NCBI GenBank assembly: GCA_020248905.1
Contig: JADCGR010000040.1
Location: forward strand, 1 to 64,000
Source: Curvibacter sp.
GTDB lineage: Bacteria > Pseudomonadota > Gammaproteobacteria > Burkholderiales > Burkholderiaceae_C
Direction: 5' to 3'
DNA length: 64,000 nucleotides
The position numbers and the translations under genes were made by a program. The first letter of the stretch is position 1. Each line of letters starts with the position of its first letter. Below are positions 1 to 10,273 of the stretch, in pieces. Below the pieces are notes generated by a model, which made no database searches, was not told where the DNA came from, and saw only the letters and a list, made by a program, of their open reading frames with translations.

Positions 1-1733
1 CCCAGCGTGGGATGCGGATGGATGGTCTTACCGATATCCACTGCGTCAGCGCCCATCTCGATGGCCAGCGCGATCTCGCCGATCATGTCGCCCGCGTGCG
101 TGCCCACGATGCCACCGCCGACGATCCGGTGCGTTTCCTCGCCAAAGAGCAGCTTGGTGAAGCCCTCGTCACGCGTATTGGCAATGGCGCGGCCCGAGGC
201 GCTCCAGGGAAAGAGCCCCTTCTTCACCTTCACGCCCTGGGCCTTGGCCTGGTCCTCGGTGAGGCCCACCCAGGCCACTTCAGGGTCGGTGTAGGCCACG
301 CTGGGGATGACGCGGGCGTTGAACGCGGCCGAGGCCAGCTCCTTGTTGCCCTGCAGTTCACCCGCAATGACCTCTGCCGCCACGTGCGCCTCGTGCACCG
401 CCTTGTGCGCCAGCATGGGCTGGCCCACGACATCACCGATGGCAAAGATGTGCGGCACGTTGGTGCGCATCTGGATGTCCACGTTGATGTAACCACGGTC
501 TGTCACCGCTACGCCAGCCTTTTCGGCGGAAATCTTCTTGCCATTTGGCGCGCGGCCGACGGCCTGCAGCACGAGGTCGTACGTCCCTTCGCTCTTGCTG
601 CCATCCAGGCCCTCGAACTGCACCTTGATGCCCTGTGGCGTGGCCTGGGCTCCGACGGTCTTGGTCTTCAGGAGGATGTTGTCAAAGCGCGGCTTGTTCA
701 TCTTCTCCCAGACCTTGACCAGGTCGCGGTCGGCACCCTGCATCAGCCCGTCCATCATTTCCACCACGTCCAGGCGCGCACCCAGCGTGCTGTAGACCGT
801 GCCCATTTCCAGTCCGATGATGCCGCCGCCGACGATGAGCATCTTCCTAGGCGTCTGGCTCAGGGCCAGCGCTCCCGTGGAATCGACGATACGCGGATCG
901 TCGGGCAGGAAAGGCAGGCGCACGGCCTGCGAGCCAGCGGCGATGACGGCCTTCTTGAAAGCCACGACTTTCTTCTTGCCGGTCTTATCCTGCGCCGTAC
1001 CGGTGGTTTCTTCCACTTCGACATGGTTTGGGCCCACGAAGGCACCGTAGCCACGCACTATCGTGACCTTTCGCATCTTGGCCATGGCGGCCAGCCCGCC
1101 TGTGAGCTTGCCAATCACCTTATCCTTATGACCGCGCAGCTTGTCGAGGTTGACCACAGGCTTGCCGAAGTCCACGCCCAGATCCGACAGATGGCTGGCC
1201 TCGTCCATCACCGCCGCCACGTGCAGCAGCGCCTTGGACGGGATACAACCCACGTTAAGGCAGACGCCACCCAGCGTTGCATAACGCTCGACGATCACCA
1301 CCCTCAGGCCGAGATCGGCCGCACGGAAGGCTGCGGAGTAACCGCCGGGGCCAGCGCCGAGCACAAGCATGTCGCAGTCGAGGTCGGCGCTGCCACCGAA
1401 GCTGGCGGCGACCGGCGCGGGGGCGGCCGCCTGGAGAGCTGCAGCAGCAGCGGGCGATGCCGTAGCAACAGGCGCGGGAGCCGGAGCGTCCGCCGCAGAC
1501 GATTCGAGCAGCAGCACCACCGATCCTTCTTTAACCTTGTCGCCGAGCTTGACCTTTAGCTCCTGGACCACCCCGCCCTGGCTGGCCGGGATTTCCATGG
1601 AGGCTTTGTCCGACTCCACGGTGATGAGCGACTGCTCGGGCTTGATGGTGTCGCCGGGCTTGACCAGCACCTCAATGACCGCGACCGAGTCGAAGTCGCC
1701 GATGTCGGGAACCTTGATTTCTACAAGAGCCAT
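1..1733 (-). CDS. lpdA: Dihydrolipoyl dehydrogenase (E3) with N-terminal lipoyl domain, C-terminus cut by window edge
   Basis: E3 of the pyruvate dehydrogenase complex: an FAD enzyme that reoxidises dihydrolipoyl groups of E2 and reduces NAD+. The reverse strand reads open from the ATG at 1731-1733 to the window edge (577 codons), so only roughly the last 25-35 residues are missing. Residues 1-80 are a lipoyl domain with the modified lysine in VESDKASMEIP; an Ala/Pro linker follows to about residue 115. Then come the FAD-binding LGAGPGGYSA, the redox disulfide GGVCLNVGC, the NAD-binding GGGIIGLEMG and, near the edge, the active-site HPHPTL. A strong ribosome site (GGGAGAGGA) precedes the start, 19 bases after aceF. 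The extra lipoyl domain makes it longer than ordinary E3 (about 475 residues), as is usual in this bacterial group. Confidence 0.97.
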   Translation of the reverse strand, partial: MALVEIKVPDIGDFDSVAVIEVLVKPGDTIKPEQSLITVESDKASMEIPASQGGVVQELKVKLGDKVKEGSVVLLLESSAADAPAPAPVATASPAAAAALQAAAPAPVAASFGGSADLDCDMLVLGAGPGGYSAAFRAADLGLRVVIVERYATLGGVCLNVGCIPSKALLHVAAVMDEASHLSDLGVDFGKPVVNLDKLRGHKDKVIGKLTGGLAAMAKMRKVTIVRGYGAFVGPNHVEVEETTGTAQDKTGKKKVVAFKKAVIAAGSQAVRLPFLPDDPRIVDSTGALALSQTPRKMLIVGGGIIGLEMGTVYSTLGARLDVVEMMDGLMQGADRDLVKVWEKMNKPRFDNILLKTKTVGAQATPQGIKVQFEGLDGSKSEGTYDLVLQAVGRAPNGKKISAEKAGVAVTDRGYINVDIQMRTNVPHIFAIGDVVGQPMLAHKAVHEAHVAAEVIAGELQGNKELASAAFNARVIPSVAYTDPEVAWVGLTEDQAKAQGVKVKKGLFPWSASGRAIANTRDEGFTKLLFGEETHRIVGGGIVGTHAGDMIGEIALAIEMGADAVDIGKTIHPHPTL

Positions 1734-1752
1734 ATTGTTCCTCTCCCAACAA

Positions 1753-3093
1753 TCAGAGCAGAACGCGGCGGAAGTCGCCGAGGACCTGGGCCAAATGGGC
1801 GTTGAAGCGCGCACCGGCGGCGCCGTCGATCACCCGGTGGTCGTACGACAGCGACAGCGGCAGGGTTAGGCGTGGCTGGAAGGCCTTGCCGTCCCAGACC
1901 GGCTTCATGGCGCCGCGCGACAGGCCGAGGATGGCCACCTCAGGCGCATTGATCAGCGGCGTGAAGTAGGTCGTGCCGATGCCACCCAGCGATGAGATCG
2001 AGAATGTGCCGCCCTGCATGTCGCCAGCGCCGAGTTTGCCGTCGCGCGCTTTCTTGGAAAGCTCGGCCATCTCGGCGGAGATCTCGACGAGGCCCTTCTG
2101 GTCCGCGTTCTTGAGCACGGGCACCACCAGGCCGTTAGGCGTGTCGGCCGCGAAGCCAATGTTCCAGTAATTCTTCAGCACCAGTTGGTCGCCGTCGAGG
2201 CTGGCGTTGAACTCGGGGAACTTCTTGAGCGCGGCGACGGCCGCCTTGATGACGAAGGCTAGCATCGTGAACTTGATACCCACCTTTTCGTTCTCCTTGT
2301 TCAGCTGCACACGCAGGGCTTCCAAGTCGGTGATGTCCGCGTCCTCGTAGCTCGTGACGTGCGGGATCATCACCCAGTTGCGGTGCAGGTTGGCGCCGCT
2401 GATCTTCTTGATGCGCGAGAGGTCTTTGCGCTCGATGGGACCGAACTTGGCGAAGTCGACCTTGGGCCAGGGCAGCAGACCCAGGCTCGCGCCATCACCG
2501 CCGCCAGACGCGGCCCCCATCGCCTGGGTGCGCGCCGCACCGCTCATCACGGACTTGGTGAAGTTCTTGATGTCGGTGTCGATGATGCGGCCCTTGGGGC
2601 CGGAGCCCTTGACCTCTTCCAGCGGCACGCCGAGTTCGCGTGCAAACTTGCGAACCGAAGGGCTGGCGTGCGGAAGCTGACCCCTGGGAGCCGTGGGCTC
2701 GTGGGCAGGCACAGCGCTTGCAGGTGCCAGAGCCGCAGGAGCCGGTGCTGCCGCCACTGGCGCGGGTGCAGGTGCACGTGCAGGCGCGGGTGCGGGTACG
2801 GGTGCCACGGGCGATGGCGCAGGCACTGCTGGTGCAGCCGCAGCGGAGGGCGCATCGGACGACTCAAGCAACGCGACCAGCGATCCCATCGCCACCTTGT
2901 CGCCAAGCTTGACCTTGAGTTCCTTGATCACACCGCCGTGGCTGGAGGGGATCTCCATCGAAGCCTTGTCGGACTCAACGGTGATGAGTGATTGCTCGGC
3001 CTTGACCGTGTCACCGGGTTTGACCAGCAGTTCGATGACCGCGACCGAGTCGAAGTCACCGATATCGGGTACCTTGATTTCTACGAGAGCCAT
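1753..3093 (-). CDS. aceF: Dihydrolipoamide acetyltransferase (E2) of pyruvate dehydrogenase
   Basis: 446 residues. Transfers the acetyl group from lipoyl-lysine to CoA and forms the core of the complex. One lipoyl domain lies at about residues 1-76 (ESDKASMEIP with the lipoyl lysine), then a long Ala/Pro linker to about 135, a peripheral-subunit-binding domain at about 140-176 (SVRKFARELGV...GPKGRI), and the catalytic domain from about 215 with the active-site DHRVIDGA close to the C-terminus. E. coli AceF has three lipoyl domains; this protein has one, and E3 carries another. The ATG at 3093 follows AAGGAAG. It lies between aceE (98-base gap that contains a hairpin) and lpdA (19-base gap), so the three genes form one operon. 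Confidence 0.97.
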   Translation of the reverse strand: MALVEIKVPDIGDFDSVAVIELLVKPGDTVKAEQSLITVESDKASMEIPSSHGGVIKELKVKLGDKVAMGSLVALLESSDAPSAAAAPAVPAPSPVAPVPAPAPARAPAPAPVAAAPAPAALAPASAVPAHEPTAPRGQLPHASPSVRKFARELGVPLEEVKGSGPKGRIIDTDIKNFTKSVMSGAARTQAMGAASGGGDGASLGLLPWPKVDFAKFGPIERKDLSRIKKISGANLHRNWVMIPHVTSYEDADITDLEALRVQLNKENEKVGIKFTMLAFVIKAAVAALKKFPEFNASLDGDQLVLKNYWNIGFAADTPNGLVVPVLKNADQKGLVEISAEMAELSKKARDGKLGAGDMQGGTFSISSLGGIGTTYFTPLINAPEVAILGLSRGAMKPVWDGKAFQPRLTLPLSLSYDHRVIDGAAGARFNAHLAQVLGDFRRVLL

Positions 3094-3138
3094 GATCTGT
3101 CTTCCTTGTTAAGGCGGGACAACCTTGTAACTAGGACA

Positions 3139-3159
3139 TCACATGGCTACGCCATGTGA
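3139..3159. repeat. Perfect 9-bp inverted repeat between aceE and aceF
   Basis: TCACATGGC and its exact complement GCCATGTGA are separated by a 3-base loop (TAC). The hairpin sits in the 98-base aceE-aceF gap. No T-run follows on either strand, so it does not look like an intrinsic terminator; an RNA processing or stability element within the operon is possible. Confidence 0.6.
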
Positions 3160-3191
3160 GCCTGCGCTGCAAAGTGCATCCCGTCCTGCGC

Positions 3192-5918
3192 TTAAGCGTA
3201 GAGGGGATTCACTTTGTCAGCCTTGATCTTGTACTTGGCGATGGCCTCGGACACCTTCTGGGCCGGGACGGCACCTTCTTCGGCCAAGGCCTTGAGCGCG
3301 GCAACCACGATGTAGTGGCGGTTGACCTCGAAGTGTTCGCGCAGCTTGCTTCGGAAATCGCTGCGCCCGAAGCCGTCGGTACCCAGTACCTTGTAGGTCC
3401 GGTCTTTCGGCATGAAGGGGCGGATCTGGTCGCTGAAGTTCTTCACGTAGTCGGTCGAGGCGATCACCGGACCAGCGTGCGGCTGCAGTTGCTGCGTGAC
3501 AAAGGGCACGCGCTGCTTCTCGGTCGGGTGTAGCAGGTTCCAGCGCTCGACGTCCTGGCCATCGCGTGCCAGCTCGTTGAAGCTGGGGCAGCTGAACACG
3601 TTCGCCGCGACGCCCCAGTCCTTTTCAAGAAGCTCCTTGGCAAAGATGGACTCGCGAAGGATCGTGCCTGAACCGAGCAGGTTGACCTGCGGCGCGCCCT
3701 TCTTGGCCTTGCCTTCCTGCAGCAGGTACATGCCCTTGAGAATCTGCTCCTCGGTTCCCGGCCGCAGACCCGGCATGGCATAGTTCTCGTTGAGCAGCGT
3801 CAGATAGAAGAAGACGTTGTCCTGCTTCTCGACCATGCGCTTGAGACCATGGTGCAGGATGACCGCTACTTCGTGGGCGAAGGTCGGGTCGTAGCTCACG
3901 CAGTTGGGAATGGTGCTGGCCAGCACCTGGCTGTGCCCGTCCTCGTGCTGCAAGCCCTCGCCGTTGAGCGTGGTACGCCCGGAGGTGCCTCCCAGCAGGA
4001 AGCCGCGCGCCTGCATGTCGCCCGCCGCCCAGGCGAGGTCACCCACGCGCTGTAGTCCGAACATCGAGTAATAGATGTAGAACGGAATCATGATGCGGTT
4101 GTTCGTCGAGTAGGACGTCGCCGCCGCGATCCAGCTACTGATGCCGCCCGCCTCGTTGATCCCTTCCTGCAGAATCTGGCCGGCCTTGTCCTCCTTGTAG
4201 TACATCACCTGGTCCTTGTCGACCGGGGTGTACTTCTGGCCCTCGGGGTTGTAGATGCCGATCTGGCGGAATAGGCCCTCCATACCGAAGGTGCGTGCCT
4301 CATCCACGAGGATCGGAACCACGCGCGGTCCCAGCGCCTGATCCCTCAGCAGCTGCGTCAGGAACCGCACATAGGCCTGGGTGGTGGAGATCTCACGGCC
4401 CTCGGCTGTGGGCTCCAGCACCGCCTTGAAAGTCTCCAGCGACGGCACCGTGAAGCTCTCGCTGCTGCGCGCGCGGCGCTTGGGAAGGTAGCCGCCCAGG
4501 GCCTTGCGGCGCTCGTGAAGGTACTTCATTTCCGGCGTATCGTCGGCCGGCTTATAAAACGGAATCTTGGGCAGCTCGCTGTCAGGGATCGGGATATTGA
4601 AGCGATCCCGCATGTACCGGATGTCGTCGTCGCTGAGCTTCTTGGTCTGGTGGGCCGTGTTCTTGCCCTCGCCGGCCTTGCCCATCCCCCAGCCCTTGAC
4701 GGTCTTGACGAGCAGGACGGTGGGCTGGCCCGTGGTGTTGTGGTGTGCGCGATGGAAAGCGGCATAGACCTTCCGCGCATCATGGCCACCACGGCGCAGG
4801 TTCCAGACGTCATCGTCGCTCATCTTGGAGACCATCTCCAGCGTGCGGGGATCGCGGCCGAAAAAGTTCTTGCGGACGAAGGCACCGTCATTGGCCTTGA
4901 AGGCCTGGTAATCGCCATCGAGCGTGTCCATCATCAGTTTGCGCAGGGCACCGTCCTTGTCGCGCGCCAGCAGCTTGTCCCACTCCGATCCCCAGATGAG
5001 CTTGATGACATTCCAGTCCGCACCGCGGAATTCGCCCTCGAGCTCCTGGATGATCTTGCCGTTGCCACGCACTGGACCATCCAGACGCTGCAAGTTGCAG
5101 TTGACCACGAAGACCAGGTTGTCCAGCTTCTCGCGTGCGGCCAGTCCGATGGCGCCCAGGCTCTCAGGCTCGTCCATCTCGCCGTCACCGCAGAACACCC
5201 AGACCTTGCGCTGCGAGGTGTCGGCGATACCGCGGGCGTGCAGGTACTTGAGGAAGCGCGCCTGGTAGATCGCCATGATGGGCCCAAGGCCCATGGACAC
5301 GGTGGGGAACTGCCAGAAGCCCGGCATCAGCTTGGGATGCGGGTAGCTGGATAGGCCCTTACCATCGACTTCCTGGCGGAAATTCAGCATCTGCTCCTCG
5401 GTGATGCGGCCTTCCAGGAAAGCGCGGGCATAGATGCCGGGCGACGAGTGTCCCTGAATGTAGAGCAGGTCGCCGCCGTGGTTGCCGCCCTCGTCGGTGT
5501 TGTCACCGTGCCAGAAATGGTTGAAACCAGCCGCGAACATGTGCGCCAAAGACTGGAAGGAGCTGATGTGACCACCGAGGTCGCCGCCATCGGCCGGTTC
5601 CAGACGGTTAGCCTTGACCACCATGGCCATAGCGTTCCAGCGCATGTAGGCGCGCAAGCGGCCCTCCAGCTCCAGATTGCCGGGGCTGTGGGCCTCCTGG
5701 TCGGGCTCGATGGTGTTGACGTAACCCGTGGTGGCGGAGAACGGCATGTCGATGCTGTGCTCGCGCGCGTGCCCCAGCAACTGCTCCAGCAGGAAGTGGG
5801 CCCGCTGCGGTCCTTCCTGCTGAATCACAGCCTCCAGCGCGTGCTTCCATTCCAGGGTTTCCTGGCTGTCAAGATCGCCACCGGGGACTCCGGACAGGTT
5901 TTGGGGTATGGCGGGCAT
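3192..5918 (-). CDS. aceE: Pyruvate dehydrogenase E1 component, homodimeric type
   Basis: 908 residues, the usual size for homodimeric E1. Thiamine-diphosphate enzyme that decarboxylates pyruvate and acetylates the lipoyl group of E2. Recognisable E1p sequence throughout, including [10 protein letters not shown] followed by [19 protein letters not shown] (the thiamine diphosphate/Mg-binding region, about residues 245-285), [14 protein letters not shown] in the middle domain and GTDGFGRSD near the C-terminus. The ATG at 5918 has a good ribosome site (GAGGAG, 5 bases away). First gene of aceE-aceF-lpdA; transcribed away from the sensor kinase at 6070 across a 151-base AT-rich gap. No lesions seen. 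Confidence 0.98.
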   Translation of the reverse strand: MPAIPQNLSGVPGGDLDSQETLEWKHALEAVIQQEGPQRAHFLLEQLLGHAREHSIDMPFSATTGYVNTIEPDQEAHSPGNLELEGRLRAYMRWNAMAMVVKANRLEPADGGDLGGHISSFQSLAHMFAAGFNHFWHGDNTDEGGNHGGDLLYIQGHSSPGIYARAFLEGRITEEQMLNFRQEVDGKGLSSYPHPKLMPGFWQFPTVSMGLGPIMAIYQARFLKYLHARGIADTSQRKVWVFCGDGEMDEPESLGAIGLAAREKLDNLVFVVNCNLQRLDGPVRGNGKIIQELEGEFRGADWNVIKLIWGSEWDKLLARDKDGALRKLMMDTLDGDYQAFKANDGAFVRKNFFGRDPRTLEMVSKMSDDDVWNLRRGGHDARKVYAAFHRAHHNTTGQPTVLLVKTVKGWGMGKAGEGKNTAHQTKKLSDDDIRYMRDRFNIPIPDSELPKIPFYKPADDTPEMKYLHERRKALGGYLPKRRARSSESFTVPSLETFKAVLEPTAEGREISTTQAYVRFLTQLLRDQALGPRVVPILVDEARTFGMEGLFRQIGIYNPEGQKYTPVDKDQVMYYKEDKAGQILQEGINEAGGISSWIAAATSYSTNNRIMIPFYIYYSMFGLQRVGDLAWAAGDMQARGFLLGGTSGRTTLNGEGLQHEDGHSQVLASTIPNCVSYDPTFAHEVAVILHHGLKRMVEKQDNVFFYLTLLNENYAMPGLRPGTEEQILKGMYLLQEGKAKKGAPQVNLLGSGTILRESIFAKELLEKDWGVAANVFSCPSFNELARDGQDVERWNLLHPTEKQRVPFVTQQLQPHAGPVIASTDYVKNFSDQIRPFMPKDRTYKVLGTDGFGRSDFRSKLREHFEVNRHYIVVAALKALAEEGAVPAQKVSEAIAKYKIKADKVNPLYA

Positions 5919-6069
5919 GCTTGCTCCTCTGTTTTCAGGTTTGGTGTCAATTTAAATCTGGACAAGAGTTTCGCACAAATTTCCAAAAATTTCAAGCTGT
6001 GCTTTCTTGTTTCGTATTATGAAATTATAAAGAAGGCCCAGAGGACGGCAAGGCATACACTGACAGGCC
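5919..6069. promoter_or_regulatory. AT-rich divergent promoter region between aceE and the sensor kinase
   Basis: The 151 bases between two divergent start codons are clearly richer in A+T than the flanking genes, for example around 5950-5995 (caatttaaatctgg, ccaaaaatttcaag) and 6008-6033 (cgtattatgaaattataaag). Promoters for both directions must lie here, but I could not assign convincing -35/-10 pairs. A short A/T-rich symmetry (aaattt...aaattt) at 5976-5991 is a possible regulator site. Confidence 0.4.
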
Positions 6070-8622
6070 ATGACCCCCGTCAGTCACCGCCTTCTAGACT
6101 TTGTACGCCACTCGCCTGCCTCGCTGCGTTTGCAGCAGTGGTGGCGCCAGCAGTCCCCCAACCGGCAGGACCGTGTCGCCATGCTGGCGCCGCTGATTGC
6201 CGTCTTGCTTTTCTTTGTGGCCATCGTCGTGGCCTTCGGCTACCTGCGACTGGAGGAGATGGAGCGCGAGCGAGAAGCCGTGCGCCGCGACGTTGAATAT
6301 GCACAACAGCGCATTCGCCTGCGGCTGCTGGAGCGCCAGGAGGAACTGGTGCGACTCTCCCAGTCGCTGGCCAGCGAGGACATCGATACCGAAGAGTTCC
6401 GGACCCAGGCGGGCCTGCTAATTAACCAGTACCCCGAACTCCAAGGCCTGAGCTGGGTGGATGACAGGCGGCGTCTACGCGCGAGCCAGGGTGTCGCCAT
6501 ATTGGCGCAGGGCCTCACGGCCACCGAGTCGCGACCCGGCGACCTGCCCCGTCAGCCAACGGATACCGAAAACGCCTACACCCTCGCGCGCGAGCTACGC
6601 CAGCCCATTTACGCGCAACGCAATGTGTCCAGCGAGGCGGCGCTGCTGGAGTTGCACCTGCCTTTGCAGACGGGGCGCCGCTTCGTTGGCGTGCTGCTGG
6701 CTGAAATCTCCCTCGACGCGCTCTACCGATTTGGCGTTCCCTCGGAGGTCTCAGCCCGTTATGCGGTATCGCTGCGGGACTCCCGGGGCGGGATACTCGC
6801 CGGCACCGCTGCGCCCCGACGTACACATGCCGTCCAGTGGATGGCCTGGGCCACACACGCCAACGAGTACGAGATACCGGTTTCGCCCGTCGGCAACGGG
6901 CTGGTGCTGCATGCCCAGGGTTACCGGGCCTCGCTGGGCCTGATCGGCAGCGGCCTGTTCTGGCTGGTGGCCACTCTTAGCGTGATGACAGCCTGGATGC
7001 TTATTGCCAACTGGCGGCATACTCGCCGGCGCATGCAGGCCCAGAAGGCCCTGGTGCTCGAAACCAATTTCCGCCGGGCCATGGAGAACTCCATGCCTAC
7101 CGGCATGCGCGCGCTCGACCTGCAGGGGCGCATCACCTACGTCAACACGGCCTTCTGCCAGATGACCGGATGGAACGAGGGCGAGCTCGTCGGGCTAACT
7201 GCCCCCTTCCCCTACTGGCCGGAGGTAGACCGCGATATGCTGGCCGCACGCCTGGAAGATGAACTCAGCGGGCGGGTGACGTCGGGCGGCTTTCAGGTGC
7301 GCGTCAAGCGCAAGGACGGCACGCTGTTTGACGCCCGCATCTACGTCTCACCGTTGATCGACGCGCGCGGTCTGCAAACTGGCTGGATGACCTCGATGAC
7401 CGATATCACCGAGCCCAACCGCGTGCGCGAGCAGCTTTACGCGTCCTACGAACGTTTCACAACGGTGCTTGAAGCGCTGGATGCCTCGGTGTCGGTGGCG
7501 CCGCTGGGCAGCGACGAGCTGCTTTTCGCCAACAAGATGTACCGGCTCTGGTTCAGCGACCAGAGCCGCGGCCATGTCCTGCTGTCCAGCCGGGCGGGCG
7601 CGCCCCCACGCGCAAACAGCGAGGACAGCCAGGACGCCGTCGACGGCCTGGTCGGCATGCCCACCAGCGCCCTGCCCGACGCTGAGGCCGAAAGCGCGGA
7701 ACTTTACGTCGAGGAACTCGGCAAGTGGCTGGAGGTGCGCACGCGCTACCTGACTTGGGTCGATGGCCGTCTGGCCCAGATGGTCATTGCCACCGACATC
7801 ACGCCGCGTCGTCTGGCCGAAGCTCAGGCTGCCGCCCAAGCCGAGCGGGCCCAGACCGCCAGCCGCTTGATCACCATGGGCGAGATGGCCTCCAGCGTGG
7901 CCCACGAACTAAACCAGCCGCTGACCGCCATCAACAATTACTGCAACGGCATGGTTTCGCGCATCAAGGGGCGGCAGATCTCGGAAGAGGACCTGCTCGG
8001 CGCACTGGAGAAAACCGCCAGGCAGGCTCAGCGCGCCGGGCAGATCATCCAGCGCATCCGCGCATTCGTGAAACGCAGCGAGCCCAATCGCACACCCTCG
8101 GAAGTCGCCACCATGCTCAGCGAGGCAGTGGAGCTGGCGGAAATCGAGTTGCGGCGCTACAGCGTGCGCCTGAGTTACTTCATGGCTGACCTGCCGCCCT
8201 TGATCGTCGACCCCATCCTGATCGAGCAAGTGCTGGTCAATCTGCTCAAGAACGCTGCCGAGGCCATTGTGCAGGCCCAGCGGCCGCCCCAGCAGCGCCG
8301 CGTGGAACTGCACGTGCTGCCCGCAATGGTCGAAGGCCGGCCGGTGGTGGAGTTCACCGTGACCGATACGGGGCGCGGCATTGCGCCTGAAATCATGGCC
8401 CGCCTTTACGAGGCCTTCCATACCACCAAGGCGGAAGGCATGGGCATCGGCCTGTCGCTGTGCCGTTCCATCGTCGAGTCGCACCACGGCCGGATGAGAG
8501 CGGAGAACCTCTACAATAACGGCGAGGCGAGCGGCTGCCGCTTCTCGTTCTGGCTCCCAGTCGATGGGAAATCGGCCGCCACAGCCGAATTGCAGGTACA
8601 AGCAGAAAAGACCCCAGGTTGA
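6070..8622 (+). CDS. Membrane PAS-domain sensor histidine kinase
   Basis: 850 residues. Domain order: short cytoplasmic N-terminus, membrane helix at about 39-59 (PLIAVLLFFVAIVVAFGYL), a periplasmic sensor region starting with a charged coiled stretch, second helix at about 287-313, a PAS domain at about 335-460 (FRRAMENSMPTGMRALD), a second PAS-like segment to about 580, then HisKA with the phospho-acceptor in SVAHELNQPL (about residue 612) and HATPase_c with N box LVNLLKNAAEA and glycine boxes TDTGRGIAP and GMGIGLSL. The phospho-acceptor region resembles FixL/DctB-type kinases. The stop overlaps the upstream of the FixJ-type regulator gene, so the two are a cognate pair. Its signal is not evident; its divergence from aceE suggests a link to central carbon metabolism (inference). 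Confidence 0.9.
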   Translation: MTPVSHRLLDFVRHSPASLRLQQWWRQQSPNRQDRVAMLAPLIAVLLFFVAIVVAFGYLRLEEMEREREAVRRDVEYAQQRIRLRLLERQEELVRLSQSLASEDIDTEEFRTQAGLLINQYPELQGLSWVDDRRRLRASQGVAILAQGLTATESRPGDLPRQPTDTENAYTLARELRQPIYAQRNVSSEAALLELHLPLQTGRRFVGVLLAEISLDALYRFGVPSEVSARYAVSLRDSRGGILAGTAAPRRTHAVQWMAWATHANEYEIPVSPVGNGLVLHAQGYRASLGLIGSGLFWLVATLSVMTAWMLIANWRHTRRRMQAQKALVLETNFRRAMENSMPTGMRALDLQGRITYVNTAFCQMTGWNEGELVGLTAPFPYWPEVDRDMLAARLEDELSGRVTSGGFQVRVKRKDGTLFDARIYVSPLIDARGLQTGWMTSMTDITEPNRVREQLYASYERFTTVLEALDASVSVAPLGSDELLFANKMYRLWFSDQSRGHVLLSSRAGAPPRANSEDSQDAVDGLVGMPTSALPDAEAESAELYVEELGKWLEVRTRYLTWVDGRLAQMVIATDITPRRLAEAQAAAQAERAQTASRLITMGEMASSVAHELNQPLTAINNYCNGMVSRIKGRQISEEDLLGALEKTARQAQRAGQIIQRIRAFVKRSEPNRTPSEVATMLSEAVELAEIELRRYSVRLSYFMADLPPLIVDPILIEQVLVNLLKNAAEAIVQAQRPPQQRRVELHVLPAMVEGRPVVEFTVTDTGRGIAPEIMARLYEAFHTTKAEGMGIGLSLCRSIVESHHGRMRAENLYNNGEASGCRFSFWLPVDGKSAATAELQVQAEKTPG

Positions 8623-8624
8623 AC

Positions 8625-9248
8625 ATGAGTCTGATCCCGAAAAAAGGCACGGTTTATGTGGTCGACGACGATGAGGCCGTTCGCGACTCCCTTCAGTGGC
8701 TGCTGGAGGGCAAGGATTACCGGGTCCGCTGCTTCGACTCCGCAGAATCCTTCCTGACCCGCTATGACCCACGCGAAGTGGCCTGCCTGATCGTGGACAT
8801 CCGCATGGAGGGGATGACCGGTCTGGAGCTGCAGAACCGCCTGATCGAAAACCACTCACCCCTGCCAATCGTCTTCATAACCGGACACGGCGACGTTCCG
8901 ATGGCGGTGGACACCATGAAGAAAGGTGCCATGGATTTCATCCAGAAGCCTTTCAAGGAAGACCAGCTCGTCGATCTGGTCGAGCGCATGCTCGAGCGCG
9001 CCCGCGAAACGTTCAGCGTACATCAGCAGGCCGCCAGCCGCGAGGCGCTGCTGGCCAAACTAACCTTGCGGGAGAGCCAGGTCCTGGAGCGCATCGTCGC
9101 TGGTCGCCTCAACAAGCAGATCGCCGACGACCTGGGTATCAGCATCAAGACCGTCGAAGCACATCGGGCCAACATCATGGAAAAGCTCAACGCCAACACC
9201 GTGGCCGACCTGCTCAAGATCGCCCTCGGGCAGGCCGCTAAAGCCTGA
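8625..9248 (+). CDS. FixJ-type response regulator (REC plus LuxR-type HTH)
   Basis: 207 residues from the ATG at 8625; a TTG at 8619 overlaps the kinase stop and would add two residues, but the ATG is the likelier start. REC domain at about 8-125: acidic pocket VVDDDEAVRDS, phospho-acceptor Asp58 in LIVDIRMEGM, switch Thr in VFITGHGDVPMA and Lys in FIQKPFKEDQ. The C-terminal LuxR/FixJ helix-turn-helix covers about 138-205 (LTLRESQVLERIVAGRLNKQ, SIKTVEAHRANIMEKL). It is the transcriptional partner of the upstream kinase. Target genes are unknown; the divergent aceE operon and downstream folD are candidates by position only. Confidence 0.93.
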   Translation: MSLIPKKGTVYVVDDDEAVRDSLQWLLEGKDYRVRCFDSAESFLTRYDPREVACLIVDIRMEGMTGLELQNRLIENHSPLPIVFITGHGDVPMAVDTMKKGAMDFIQKPFKEDQLVDLVERMLERARETFSVHQQAASREALLAKLTLRESQVLERIVAGRLNKQIADDLGISIKTVEAHRANIMEKLNANTVADLLKIALGQAAKA

Positions 9249-9353
9249 AGGCTCTTGGAAGTGCGGCGTTTGCCGTTGGGCGGAGACCCGGCTCCATTTC
9301 TCAACGTCGCGCCCCTCACCCTACCCGCACGCGCGCTCAACGCTGAACTTCTT

Positions 9354-10205
9354 ATGACCGCCCAACTGATCGACGGCAACGCCCTGTCCAAACAACTGCG
9401 CGGGGAAGTCACCCGGCGCGCCAGCGCGCTGAAGGCGCGGGGCATTACGCCGGGACTGGCCGTGATCCTTGTCGGGGACAACCCGGCGTCCCAGATCTAT
9501 GTGCGAAACAAGGTCAAGGCCTGCGAGGACAGCGGCCTGCATTCCGTGCTGGAGAAGTACGACGCCGCCCTCAGCGAAGACGACCTGCTGGGGCGCATAG
9601 CCGCGCTGAACCGCGATCCCGCCATCCACGGCATCCTTGTGCAGCTACCCCTGCCCGGTCACATCGACGCGCAAAAGGTCATTGAATCCATCTCGCCCGA
9701 CAAGGACGTGGACGGCTTCCATGTGGCCAGTGCCGGCGCGCTGCTGGTCGGCCGGCCGGGCTTCTGGCCGTGCACCCCTTATGGCTGCATGAAGATGCTG
9801 GAGAGTATCGGCTACGACCTCAAGGGCAGGCACGCCGTGGTTATCGGGCGCTCCAACATCGTGGGTAAGCCGATGGCGCTCATGCTGCTGCAGAAGAACG
9901 CAACCGTGACCGTATGTCACAGCGCCACACCCGACCTCTCCGCCATCACCCGACAGGCCGACGTCGTCGTGGCGGCGGTGGGCAAGCGCAATGTGCTGAC
10001 AGCCGATATGGTCAAGCCTGGCGCCGTGGTGATTGACGTGGGCATGAACCGCAACGACCAGGGAAAGCTTTGCGGAGACGTCGATTTCGACGGCGTGCGG
10101 CAGGTGGCTGGCTGGATCACGCCAGTGCCCGGTGGCGTCGGCCCCATGACCATCACCATGTTGCTGGTCAACACTCTGGAGGCCGCCGAGCGCACGGCCG
10201 GCTGA
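9354..10205 (+). CDS. folD: Bifunctional methylenetetrahydrofolate dehydrogenase/cyclohydrolase
   Basis: 283 residues from the ATG at 9354, which gives the usual FolD N-terminus [16 protein letters not shown]; the reading frame is open further upstream, but that part does not resemble FolD. Interconverts 5,10-methylene-, methenyl- and 10-formyl-tetrahydrofolate with NADP+. Visible motifs: [13 protein letters not shown] with the catalytic lysine (about residue 54), [20 protein letters not shown], the dinucleotide-binding [14 protein letters not shown] and the C-terminal [15 protein letters not shown]. It follows the response regulator gene by 105 bases on the same strand. Confidence 0.97.
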   Translation: MTAQLIDGNALSKQLRGEVTRRASALKARGITPGLAVILVGDNPASQIYVRNKVKACEDSGLHSVLEKYDAALSEDDLLGRIAALNRDPAIHGILVQLPLPGHIDAQKVIESISPDKDVDGFHVASAGALLVGRPGFWPCTPYGCMKMLESIGYDLKGRHAVVIGRSNIVGKPMALMLLQKNATVTVCHSATPDLSAITRQADVVVAAVGKRNVLTADMVKPGAVVIDVGMNRNDQGKLCGDVDFDGVRQVAGWITPVPGGVGPMTITMLLVNTLEAAERTAG

Positions 10206-10273
10206 TCGGGCTCATTGCCGTAAGCAATGGGTTTCAGCTTGAATACCCGGGCGCAGGCCGCACAATGCAAGCC

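Noticed and set aside
12-1559. Long open frame of about 515 codons on the plus strand, opposite lpdA
   Set aside because: It mirrors the high G+C third-position pattern of lpdA on the other strand, contains no recognisable domain, and lpdA has all its catalytic motifs.
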